NCBI RefSeq assembly: GCF_900129025.1
Contig: NZ_FQUM01000006.1
Location: forward strand, 248,001-312,000
Source of the DNA: Mariniphaga anaerophila
Lineage (GTDB): Bacteria; Bacteroidota; Bacteroidia; Bacteroidales; Prolixibacteraceae
Length of the DNA: 64,000 bases
Direction: 5' to 3'
Position 1 is the stretch's first letter, and each line of letters opens with the position of its first letter. Below are positions 43,991 through 52,134 of this stretch, piece after piece. The notes under the pieces were generated by a model that made no database searches, was not told the origin of the DNA, and saw nothing but the letters and a program-made list of their open reading frames with translations. Position numbers and translations under genes: made by a program.

Positions 43991-44413
43991 CTACTTTGAA
44001 CCAATCATTTCTAAAAACTGTTTAGCAGTCATTTTGGGCAACCTTGATTTTTTAAAATCTTTAAGATTACGTGTAATTATCAGCTCACTGTCGTTCTCCA
44101 ACGCCGTAAAATATTGGAGTCCATCTTCAAAATCGGTAAATGTTTCGTCATTCAGCGCCAGTCCAATAACTCTGTCATCTAAAGGCAATACTTTCACAAT
44201 CAGCCGAAGTTTTCTTAAAACGGACTTCGCGGCGGTAGAACTCATTTGCTTTAGTAAAATATAGCTTGTATTGGCAATAGTTAATGATGATACAAACAAC
44301 TCTATTTGTTTTTTGTCTGCTAACGAAAAAAGCTCTGCTGCTTCTTTGTAAAAGGGGTCTCTTCCCGACAACAAATCAATCACAATGTTTGTATCTATAA
44401 AAATCTTTTTCAC
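43991..44413 (-). CDS. PIN domain toxin (VapC-like ribonuclease)
   Basis: 140 aa. PIN fold with acidic metal-site residues: D7 (IFIDTNIVIDLL), E near 43 or so in the helical region, and the DFEDGLQYFTA plus ELIITRNLKDF segments carrying conserved D residues. PIN toxins cleave RNA, often tRNA. The DUF6364-type gene 88 bases upstream is the likely antitoxin. All three acidic motifs are present, so the toxin looks active. Confidence 0.82.
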   Translation of the reverse strand: MKKIFIDTNIVIDLLSGRDPFYKEAAELFSLADKKQIELFVSSLTIANTSYILLKQMSSTAAKSVLRKLRLIVKVLPLDDRVIGLALNDETFTDFEDGLQYFTALENDSELIITRNLKDFKKSRLPKMTAKQFLEMIGSK

Positions 44414-44427
44414 CAGAGTAAAACTGT

Positions 44428-44505
44428 TTATTTTTCACTATCCCCTATAGACTTCAAACCATTATCCGCAAACTTTTGTATAACCATTTTATCTGCTCGC
44501 TTCAT
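44428..44505 (-). CDS. 25-codon ORF between antitoxin and toxin
   Basis: The ATG (44503-44505) overlaps the antitoxin stop as ATGA, and the 25-aa product (starts MKRADKMVIQKFADNG) ends 14 bases before the PIN start. The overlap is of the kind used for translational coupling. It may be a small third component, a spacer ORF that couples toxin translation, or chance. Confidence 0.35.
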   Translation of the reverse strand: MKRADKMVIQKFADNGLKSIGDSEK

Positions 44506-44753
44506 TTGTATTTTTCTGCCAGATAATCACCATATTCTTTTTTGTAATCAAAATCAGCAGGCAAATCAATTACTCCGCTTATACTTTCAACCAAAGGAGT
44601 GATAGAATTATCTTTCACCTGCTCCTTTTGCGATGTTATGCTATCAAGATATGCTTCAATCATTTTGGATAGACTTACATTATGACTTCGAGCATAAACT
44701 TTTGCCCTGGCAATAACATTGTCATTTAATCTTAATGTCAATTTTGTCTCCAT
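44502..44753 (-). CDS. DUF6364-type antitoxin (ribbon-helix-helix-like)
   Basis: 83 aa. The N-terminus KLTLRLNDNVIARAKVYARSHNVSLSKMIEAYLDSI is an RHH-type DNA-binding segment of the DUF6364 kind; the C-terminus (SGVIDLPADFDYKKEYGDYLAEKYK) is the usual toxin-binding arm. It precedes the PIN gene and has a strong promoter (44779-44810), probably autoregulated. Confidence 0.8.
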   Translation of the reverse strand: METKLTLRLNDNVIARAKVYARSHNVSLSKMIEAYLDSITSQKEQVKDNSITPLVESISGVIDLPADFDYKKEYGDYLAEKYK

Positions 44754-44778
44754 AATATCTGCACTTTACGATTACGTA

Positions 44779-44810
44779 CAAAGTTAATTCAGAAATACGT
44801 CAAATGCAAA
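44779..44810 (-). promoter_or_regulatory. Promoter of the antitoxin-PIN operon
   Basis: Minus strand: TTTG (44807-44810), 20-base spacer, TAACTTTG (44779-44786), a full match to both Bacteroidota boxes, 25 bases before the ATG. The remaining 200 bases up to menE have no gene. Confidence 0.65.
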
Positions 44811-44958
44811 TATTTGATTTCTATGGTTTACAGCCGCACCCACCGTTACATTTAAACGATACCAACCGGGAATTTTCAAACTTGCCAGCGTGCGCAGCTT
44901 CTATCAACATTCAACAAATACGTTTTTTTTGCTGGTTAAAAATCGGTTGCACTATCTG

Positions 44959-46017
44959 CTAAAACAGTATCTCTTTTCTGCTGATTTTCCCGGTTGGTGT
45001 ACGGGGGATCTCTGCAATAAAAACTATTTGGCGCGGCTGCTCGTACTTTTCCAACTCTTGCCTGCAAATACACATCAGTTGTTCAACAAGTGTTTTATCT
45101 TCCGTTCCTTCAATAACCAGAACCAATTGCTGTCCGAGCGAATTGTGCGGTTTGGAAGAGACTAAAAACGGCTGTTTAATAAATGGCTCCAGTTTTTTCT
45201 CCAGTTCTTCAGGTGAGAATTTGATGCCTCCCGAAATAATTACATTGTCGCTGCGTCCCAATATCCGAAACGTTTTTTCGTCCTTCACCTCAGCCAAATC
45301 GGTGGTTTCAATGTACTGCGTAGAAAGCCCCGGCATGCTTATACGAAGGCATTCTTTCGCAGAAATTTGAACGTTAATGTCGTTCAGGCAGTGGTAAAAC
45401 GAGTCGGCATCCGGCCCGTTTATTTTTCGCAAAGCGATGTGGGTAGCAGTCTCAGTCATTGCATAACTGGAATAGCAAGCAGCAGAAACATTTTGGAGCT
45501 GCTTTTCCACCTGTTGGGGAACAGAAGAACCGCCAATCAAAAGCTGTTCAATATTCCTGATCCAACTGTTCTCCCCTGGCTCTGTATTCAAAATTTTACT
45601 TACCTGATTGGGAACCATGGCCGCAAAACGAAACTTATTGTTTTGAAGAAAAGCAAAATCCGTTGTCGGTTCCACCATACATAAATCGAGGTTCCCCAGC
45701 AAAGCACGAACTACCATTAATTTTCCGGCAATATACTTTAGCGGCAGGCAATGCAAAATTCTGTGGCCCTCTTTTAAATGAAAAAAGCGGATGGTTCGCT
45801 GTGCACTCGCTGCCACAAACTCTTTTTTTAGCCTGATTACTTTTGGTATCCCGGTACTTCCCGATGTTTTTACTTCAACAAAATCTTCGGGGGCGTACCA
45901 GGTTTTCAAAAAAACCGCCAGTTGTCTCTCCGACTCCGTTTGCTGCTCTTTTTCAACAAATTCTGAAACTGCAACCGAGTTCCCGTTTAAAATGATATGT
46001 GACGGAAACAGATTCAT
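44959..46017 (-). CDS. menE: o-Succinylbenzoate-CoA ligase
   Basis: 352 aa, short for an AMP-forming ligase but usual for Bacteroidota MenE. Adenylation motif TSGSTGIPKVI (51-61), YAMTETATHIA, the GRSDNVIISGG hinge, and the C-terminal catalytic Lys in TPTGKISRKE are intact. It activates OSB for DHNA-CoA formation. Last gene of the menaquinone run; it overlaps menC by four bases. Confidence 0.88.
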   Translation of the reverse strand: MNLFPSHIILNGNSVAVSEFVEKEQQTESERQLAVFLKTWYAPEDFVEVKTSGSTGIPKVIRLKKEFVAASAQRTIRFFHLKEGHRILHCLPLKYIAGKLMVVRALLGNLDLCMVEPTTDFAFLQNNKFRFAAMVPNQVSKILNTEPGENSWIRNIEQLLIGGSSVPQQVEKQLQNVSAACYSSYAMTETATHIALRKINGPDADSFYHCLNDINVQISAKECLRISMPGLSTQYIETTDLAEVKDEKTFRILGRSDNVIISGGIKFSPEELEKKLEPFIKQPFLVSSKPHNSLGQQLVLVIEGTEDKTLVEQLMCICRQELEKYEQPRQIVFIAEIPRTPTGKISRKEILF

Positions 46018-47060
46018 TTCGCAAAAAAATTCTCCGGGAACTCAAACTTTTTGCCCAGCACCATCCACAACTCCTCTCCTTCTATTTCCAGCGGAGAAGA
46101 AATATTATTGGTAAACAGGCTTCCGGTGCCCAGCCCCTGGTAACCTTGTGCGTTTTTGTGAAATGTCCACTGCGCAATGGCATTCAGGCCGATGTTCGAC
46201 TCCAGGTAAGATGTAATCCACCACCGGATATTGCGTTTTTCCGCCAGTTCAATCCATTCTACACACCCGAAAAATCCTCCATGCAGACTGGGTTTTAAAA
46301 CAAGAAACTGTGGATGGATGGTATCTAACAGCTTTTCTTTTTCGGACGCGGCGCAAACCCCAATCAACTCTTCATCGAGGGCAACCGGGACAGGCGATTT
46401 TCTGCAAATCTCACCCATTTTGCTCCACTGCCCGGCGGCAATCGGCTGTTCAATGGAATGGATTTTTAACGCAGCAAGCCTTGCCAGCTTTTCCTGCGCT
46501 TCATGCAATTGAAAAGCTCCGTTTGCATCCACCCGCAACACAATCTGATCTTCGTCAAATCTCTCCCTGATGGAATTCAAAATTTCCACTTCCCTGTCAA
46601 AGTCATTGCTGCCAATTTTCAGTTTGATGCAGCGGAAACCAGCCTCCAGTTTTTCGTGCAGCTGCTGCAGAATAAAATCAGTGCTCCCCATCCAAATCAG
46701 TCCGTTGATGGGAATTCCCGCCTTTCCGTCAGTAAATTCAGAAGGGAAAAGCAGTTGCTTCCCTCCGTTCTGCAGATCGAGCCAGGCTGTTTCCAACGCA
46801 AACCGGACGGAAGAAACATTCGTTGTCAGCCCCGGATTCTGAATAAAACGAACCGGGTCTGCGCAAACCTCCGTTAATAGCTGCTCCACCTGCTCCGGGG
46901 TTTCGTAGCTCAGATCGGGCAACGGAGCACATTCGCCTACGCCTGTTTGATTGTTGTCTGTCAAAAAAAGATACCAGACTTTGCGGGCTTTATATTCACC
47001 CCGCGACGTTCTTGCCGGACGTTTAAACTGCAATTCATATTTTTTGAAATACGCTTTCAC
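46014..47060 (-). CDS. menC: o-Succinylbenzoate synthase
   Basis: 348-aa enolase-superfamily enzyme dehydrating SHCHC to OSB. Catalytic K146 and K148 (IKLKIG), metal ligands D178 (RVDANG), E204 (SIEQPI) and D229 (ALDEEL), and K256 (LVLKPSL) are all visible. Overlaps menA upstream by four bases. Confidence 0.88.
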   Translation of the reverse strand: MKAYFKKYELQFKRPARTSRGEYKARKVWYLFLTDNNQTGVGECAPLPDLSYETPEQVEQLLTEVCADPVRFIQNPGLTTNVSSVRFALETAWLDLQNGGKQLLFPSEFTDGKAGIPINGLIWMGSTDFILQQLHEKLEAGFRCIKLKIGSNDFDREVEILNSIRERFDEDQIVLRVDANGAFQLHEAQEKLARLAALKIHSIEQPIAAGQWSKMGEICRKSPVPVALDEELIGVCAASEKEKLLDTIHPQFLVLKPSLHGGFFGCVEWIELAEKRNIRWWITSYLESNIGLNAIAQWTFHKNAQGYQGLGTGSLFTNNISSPLEIEGEELWMVLGKKFEFPENFFAK

Positions 47061-47968
47061 GCCACTGAAATTATTAATCCCAAACAGAAAAGTAAAGTAA
47101 ATGCAAGCGTAGAGAGCGCAAGCCGTTTAAGAAACGGATCGAGTTCTTTTTCGTTTTGAATGTGGAAAATTTGCCATAAATCCCGCATAAAAAACGGGAA
47201 GGTGAGCAGGAACAAAAATTGCCAGGGTGATTGAAAATTCTGAATTGTGAAAACAACCGCAAAAACCCAACCAAGCAGCAACATTGCTGCATGATACAAC
47301 CGACTCCCCGTTGCACCAATTCTTACGGGAATGGTAATCTTTCCGGAGTTCCGGTCGTTGGCAATGTCGCGCATGTTGTTCAGGTTAAGAACTCCGGTAC
47401 TAAAAAGCCCGATGGTTACAGCAAGCCAAAACACAGAACCCGGAAGTGTTCCTGTATTCAGGTAAAAAACACCGGCAACCGGGAGCAGCCCAAAAAACAG
47501 GAAAACAAACAAATCGCCCAGGCCGATGTAGCCGTACGGTTTTTTCCCGGCAGTATAAAAATAAGCTGCAATTAGTGAAAGAATTCCCAACCCCACAAAA
47601 ACAAAGAACGCAACCGGTGAGGAGTGTCGGGTTCCAAAATAAACCAGTAATAGTCCGGACACAAAACTCAATGCTCCGACTATCTTCATGCCGGTTTCCA
47701 TCTCCTTTTTACTGATTTCTCCGCTTTGAACAGTCCGGACAGGCCCCAGTCGAAACTGATTATCCGTTCCCTTTTGGCTGTCGCCATAGTCGTTGGCGAA
47801 GTTGGAAAAAATCTGGATAAGCGTAGCCGTAACAACCGCCAGCGCACTTACCGATGCCTGAATTGCACCGTAAAACCACGCCAAACCGCACCCCATAAGA
47901 ATGCCGGAAAGCGCCAAAGGAAGCGTTCGCGGGCGGGCTGCATCTATCCACGACTTTGTTGTTGCCAT
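47057..47968 (-). CDS. menA: 1,4-Dihydroxy-2-naphthoate polyprenyltransferase
   Basis: 303 aa from MATTKSWIDAARPRTLPLAL; longer frame upstream lies in menB and is not real. UbiA-family membrane enzyme with about eight to nine helices, first Asp-rich motif NFANDYGD (56-63) and second motif NNMRDIANDRNSGK. It adds the isoprenoid tail to DHNA. Starts 49 bases after menB. Confidence 0.93.
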   Translation of the reverse strand: MATTKSWIDAARPRTLPLALSGILMGCGLAWFYGAIQASVSALAVVTATLIQIFSNFANDYGDSQKGTDNQFRLGPVRTVQSGEISKKEMETGMKIVGALSFVSGLLLVYFGTRHSSPVAFFVFVGLGILSLIAAYFYTAGKKPYGYIGLGDLFVFLFFGLLPVAGVFYLNTGTLPGSVFWLAVTIGLFSTGVLNLNNMRDIANDRNSGKITIPVRIGATGSRLYHAAMLLLGWVFAVVFTIQNFQSPWQFLFLLTFPFFMRDLWQIFHIQNEKELDPFLKRLALSTLAFTLLFCLGLIISVA

Positions 47969-48017
47969 AATTCTATCTGGTCTCCTTACTCTTTTGCGAA
48001 CAATACAAAAAAATGAT

Positions 48018-48842
48018 TTACGGGAACTTGGGATACTTTTTAAAATCCGGTTTCCTTTTTTCCAGGAAGGCGTTCTTCCCTTCCTGCGCCTCTTCGGTGA
48101 GGTAATAAAGCAGTGTTGCATTCCCTGCAAACTCCTGAAGGCCAACCTGCCCATCGAGTTCTGCATTCAATCCCAGCTTCAGCATACGCAGTGCCAGCGG
48201 ACTGTGTTCCTGCATTTTTTGTGCCCATGCAACTACTTCGTCTTCCAACTGATCGAACGGAACAACTTTGTTCACCAATCCCATTTCCAGCGCTTCGGCC
48301 GCTGAGTACTGGCGGCACATGAACCAAATTTCGCGTGCCTTTTTCTGGCCGATAATACTTGCCAGATATGAAGAGCCGAGCCCGGCATCGAAACTGCCGA
48401 CTTTGGGGCCGGTTTGCCCGAAAATAGCGTTTTCGCTGGCAATGCTAATGTCGCAAACCACATGCAACACATGTCCTCCGCCAATGGCGTAACCATTTAC
48501 CATTGCAATTACAGGTTTTGGCAGGCTGCGGATTTGACGCTGCACTTCGAGAATATTCAACCGCGGAATACCGTCTTTATCGATGTAGCCGCCTTTTCCC
48601 TTTACGGTTTGGTCGCCGCCCGAGCAAAATGCCTTGTCGCCTGCACCGGTTAAAACCACCACATTAATGCGCTGATCCTCGCGACAAATCCGAAAAGCAT
48701 CGCTCATTTCATTTACAGTAGTTGGCCTGAACGCATTTCTGTATCGTTCGCGGTTAATGGTAATTTTTCCAATCCCGTCGAAATAATCGAAAAAAATGTC
48801 TTCGTATGTTTTAATGGTTTCCCATTTGCGTGTTGTTCCCAT
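48018..48842 (-). CDS. menB: 1,4-Dihydroxy-2-naphthoyl-CoA synthase
   Basis: 274-aa crotonase. Motifs [43 protein letters not shown] and [13 protein letters not shown] carry the oxyanion hole and the catalytic Asp/Tyr region specific to MenB. It cyclises OSB-CoA. 13 bases after menD. Confidence 0.94.
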   Translation of the reverse strand: MGTTRKWETIKTYEDIFFDYFDGIGKITINRERYRNAFRPTTVNEMSDAFRICREDQRINVVVLTGAGDKAFCSGGDQTVKGKGGYIDKDGIPRLNILEVQRQIRSLPKPVIAMVNGYAIGGGHVLHVVCDISIASENAIFGQTGPKVGSFDAGLGSSYLASIIGQKKAREIWFMCRQYSAAEALEMGLVNKVVPFDQLEDEVVAWAQKMQEHSPLALRMLKLGLNAELDGQVGLQEFAGNATLLYYLTEEAQEGKNAFLEKRKPDFKKYPKFP

Positions 48843-48855
48843 AATATATTCTGTT

Positions 48856-50538
48856 TTATTTTTTTACCAATTTAAATAGGTCTCGAAACGTTTTTACGCT
48901 TGTGCCGGCGTCCGTAAAAACTTCCAGAACAGCCGCCTTTTTCTGATCCGGCGAATAAAATTCCTGTAGTTTTTCTGTTAATTCCGACTCGTTTTCTGCC
49001 CTAAAATAATCCAGCCCAAAGGTCTGTGCAATGCCGGCTGCACTCGCTCTATTTTCAGCAAAAAAGAAGGGATTGAATGCCGGCGAATCGCCCGGGCCTT
49101 TTATCATTCCGAAAATATTTCCTCCTCCGTTGTGGACAACAACTACGCGCAGGTTCTGCCCAATGTAGTTGTTCCACAAAGCATTGGAGTCATAAAAAAA
49201 AGAAAGGTCACCCAATATTACCGTATTCAGTTTCTCCGAGGCAGAAGCAAACCCTGCCGCGGTTGAAAGAGACCCGTCTATTCCACTGGTGCCGCGGTTT
49301 CCGAAATATTCCGCATTTTGTGCCCCGGCACAAACCAGCGCGTAACGCACCGGCGAGCTGTTTCCCAAATGTACTACAGAATTCTCCGGGACTGCCTTTA
49401 ATACCCGGTTAATTACCGTTAAATCGCTGAACTCAGCCTGCGAAATAAACGAATCCCGGATTTCAATAATTTGCTGTTCTTTCTCTTTCCAAACGTTTGA
49501 AAAATCGTTACTGTTTGAATTTATCTTTTCTGACAACCCGCGAAAAAACTCCGCTGGCTCCATTTCAATTACCTGTGTGAGCGACTGGTAAGTATCGTAG
49601 TGCTGCCCGGCCAAGGTCAGGTGCCAGTGGTTAGCAGGTTTATTTAACCGCAAAAACTGTTTGAGTGGCTTGGAAACAAACGTCCCTCCCAGCGTAATAA
49701 GTAAGTCTGGCCGGTATTTTTCAGAAGCTTCAGGCAACAGCGAAGTTATCTGCAAATCAATATTTTCCACAAACTGCGGATGGTTCAGGTTCCCCAGATG
49801 TTCTTTTAAAACCACTGCGCCCGATTTTTCGACGAAGGCAGCCAGAGTACTCTCAAGTTGTTGATTTGGGTTTTGTTGTCCGCACAAAATCAAAACTTTT
49901 TCAGACCGGTTAAAAGTAGCAGCCAACGTTTCCCATTCGCTTTCAGGTAAAACAGCTTTTGTTTTGGGTACACCAATAATTTTTACGGCAGTAAGCTCTT
50001 CTTCCAACAAATCGTGCAACGGCTCTTCCAGCGGAATATTAATATGCACCGGCCCCGGAGCTCCCCAAACGGCACTGTTCAGCGTTTCATTAATCAGGCG
50101 CCCGGCAAACCAAAGTTCCTTTTCCGACTCGCCCATTGGCAATACAACTTCTTTTTTACAAAAATCGCGGTAAATGTTGTTTTGCCGAAGAGTTTGGTTT
50201 TCACCCTGGTTGATCCAGTAATCCGGCCGGTCGGCAGTTAACACAACCAGCGGAATGTTTTGATAAAACGCTTCGGCTACGGCAGGCGCAAAATTAAGCG
50301 TGGCCGTTCCTGAGCTGCAAACCAAAACTACCGGTTTTTGCGTTGCCTGCGCCAGCCCCAATGCAAAATAGCCGGCACTGCGCTCATCAACAATACTTCT
50401 GCAATTAAACTTTCCGCTTCCGGCAAAAGTATGTACCAGCGGGCCACTTCGTGAACCCGGCGAAATAACAATATTTTCGATGGCTTTGGCATGCAGAATG
50501 GCAGCCAGTTGCCGAATATGTTTTTTTGTTGAAATCAT
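48856..50538 (-). CDS. menD: SEPHCHC synthase (MenD)
   Basis: 560-aa ThDP enzyme joining 2-oxoglutarate to isochorismate. [15 protein letters not shown], the catalytic-site Glu in [24 protein letters not shown] and ThDP motif [14 protein letters not shown] are those of MenD. Four-base overlap with menF. Confidence 0.93.
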   Translation of the reverse strand: MISTKKHIRQLAAILHAKAIENIVISPGSRSGPLVHTFAGSGKFNCRSIVDERSAGYFALGLAQATQKPVVLVCSSGTATLNFAPAVAEAFYQNIPLVVLTADRPDYWINQGENQTLRQNNIYRDFCKKEVVLPMGESEKELWFAGRLINETLNSAVWGAPGPVHINIPLEEPLHDLLEEELTAVKIIGVPKTKAVLPESEWETLAATFNRSEKVLILCGQQNPNQQLESTLAAFVEKSGAVVLKEHLGNLNHPQFVENIDLQITSLLPEASEKYRPDLLITLGGTFVSKPLKQFLRLNKPANHWHLTLAGQHYDTYQSLTQVIEMEPAEFFRGLSEKINSNSNDFSNVWKEKEQQIIEIRDSFISQAEFSDLTVINRVLKAVPENSVVHLGNSSPVRYALVCAGAQNAEYFGNRGTSGIDGSLSTAAGFASASEKLNTVILGDLSFFYDSNALWNNYIGQNLRVVVVHNGGGNIFGMIKGPGDSPAFNPFFFAENRASAAGIAQTFGLDYFRAENESELTEKLQEFYSPDQKKAAVLEVFTDAGTSVKTFRDLFKLVKK

Positions 50539-51650
50539 CGGTTTTGCACTGCTTCAATGGCCGACAGTAATGTGGTGGCTTTTTTATTGGTTTCTTCCCA
50601 CTCGTCCTCCGGTACGGAGCGGGCAGTAATTCCGCCACCGGAATACAAAACATACTGTTGCGGCAAAATTTCCATACAACGCAAATTTACAAATAATCCT
50701 ACATTACCGTTCAATCGCCACGGGCCAAGATAACCTGTGTAGTAACGCCGGTTGTGCTTTTCGACCTGCGAAATAAACTTTGCAGCTTTCGATTTCGGGT
50801 AACCGCAAACCGCCGGAGTAGGATGCAACTCGGCAATAAAATCGCCCAGATTAAACGCCAGTTTTTTTGCGGCAAAACGAAAGCTTGTGGACAAATGAGC
50901 CACTTTTCCGCTTTCCAGTGTTTCCGGGCCCTGGGTGTAATAGGGATGAATATTGAACTTATAAAAGACGTCGAGCAAATACCGCGAAACAAACGCCTGC
51001 TCTTCTATTTCTTTGGTGTGCCACATGTAATCCCCGTCGTTGCGGCGCGACTGCGTGCCTGCAAGCGAAACGGTTTCCAGTGTCTTCCCTTCAGACTTTA
51101 ACAGAATTTCGGGAGTAGCTCCCATCCACAACCCCGCTTTGGGCAAATTTACGAGGTAAACAAATGCCTTGGGTGTTTGCCGGTGAAGCTGTAAAAAAAC
51201 CTCGCCAAGCGACTCTTGCTGGCGTTGAAACGGAATCAGCCGCGACACAATTACTTTAGCCAGTTTTGTGCGTTTTATTTCGGCAATTGTTTCTGCAATA
51301 TCTGTCAGGTATTCGGGCTGCGAAATAACAAAAGAATGCTCGCCCGGCTCTTCATATTTTTCTTCATTCTGAATCTGCCCCAACCCGATTCCCATAATAT
51401 CTTCTACCCCTTTTTTATAAATGCCGGGTTTTAAAAGAACCAGCGGGGTATTTTCTTCAATATGATAGGGAGCAAAAATAAAGCCTTCCTGCCCGTTCAG
51501 TTTATTGAATTGAGCAGGATAAACCAGCTCTTCGTTACAGGAAATAAGAATTTCTGGTATGTTACTCCCGGGAACCGCCCACAGTGCAAACGGGCAATTT
51601 TTGGAAAGCAGTTTATCGATAAACGAAGCAAAATCTTTCGACTCAGTCAT
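50535..51650 (-). CDS. menF: Isochorismate synthase
   Basis: 371 aa, chorismate-utilising family. The Lys in KVIVSRLIPF and the segment ELHPTPAVCGYPK, and the Mg-binding YTGYLGPW and GGGITARSVPEDEWEE, support isochorismate synthase over PabB or TrpE. It lacks the N-terminal Trp site of TrpE. Eight-base overlap with the preceding thioesterase gene. Confidence 0.88.
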   Translation of the reverse strand: MTESKDFASFIDKLLSKNCPFALWAVPGSNIPEILISCNEELVYPAQFNKLNGQEGFIFAPYHIEENTPLVLLKPGIYKKGVEDIMGIGLGQIQNEEKYEEPGEHSFVISQPEYLTDIAETIAEIKRTKLAKVIVSRLIPFQRQQESLGEVFLQLHRQTPKAFVYLVNLPKAGLWMGATPEILLKSEGKTLETVSLAGTQSRRNDGDYMWHTKEIEEQAFVSRYLLDVFYKFNIHPYYTQGPETLESGKVAHLSTSFRFAAKKLAFNLGDFIAELHPTPAVCGYPKSKAAKFISQVEKHNRRYYTGYLGPWRLNGNVGLFVNLRCMEILPQQYVLYSGGGITARSVPEDEWEETNKKATTLLSAIEAVQNR

Positions 51651-52077
51651 TTCTTTTTACAATCATGTTTGTAACACGAACGGTAGAAATCAGCCGTCCT
51701 TCTTCACTTCTTACATCAACATTCCAAATGTGAGTCTTGTTTCCCTGATGGATAATTCTTGCCTCGGCCAGCGCTTTTCCCTGTTTCAACACGCCGGTAT
51801 GACTGCCTGATACATTTGTTCCCAGAACTTCATTTTCCTGAAGCCCGACGATTAACATACTGCCCAGCCCGGCAAGCGTTTCTGCCAATGCAAGGTTAGC
51901 TCCGCCGTGCAACATCCCTCCGGGGCGGTTGTTCTTTTCCGAAAGCTGAAGAAAACCTTCCACCAAACCGTTTTCAATTTTGGTGACTTCGATGCCGAGA
52001 TTACCGACCAGACTGTTTTGCATTGCCTGGTTGAGCAGCTCCAGCGGCGTATCAAAATTCAGTAAACTAAAATCCAT
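51643..52077 (-). CDS. Hotdog-fold PaaI-type thioesterase (candidate DHNA-CoA hydrolase)
   Basis: 144 aa. Hotdog core with GGMLHGGANLALAETLAGLGS and a G.SHTGVLKQG strand, as in PaaI/MenI thioesterases. First gene of the men operon and overlapping menF, so it probably hydrolyses DHNA-CoA between MenB and MenA. That assignment is from context; other acyl-CoA substrates are possible. Promoter at 52103-52134. Confidence 0.82.
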   Translation of the reverse strand: MDFSLLNFDTPLELLNQAMQNSLVGNLGIEVTKIENGLVEGFLQLSEKNNRPGGMLHGGANLALAETLAGLGSMLIVGLQENEVLGTNVSGSHTGVLKQGKALAEARIIHQGNKTHIWNVDVRSEEGRLISTVRVTNMIVKRND

Positions 52078-52102
52078 AGCGATTCACTCAAAAAGATGAA
52101 CC

Positions 52103-52134
52103 CAAAATTAAGATTTAGTTTTTACTGTGCCAAA
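52103..52134 (-). promoter_or_regulatory. Promoter of the menaquinone operon
   Basis: Minus strand: TTTG (52131-52134), 20-base spacer, TAATTTTG (52103-52110), full match, 25 bases before the thioesterase ATG. It overlaps the last codons and stop of sprA. Confidence 0.65.

Noticed and set aside
48040-48496. Several 70-95-codon ORFs antisense or out of frame with menB
   Set aside because: All overlap menB, whose frame carries intact crotonase motifs; shadows only.
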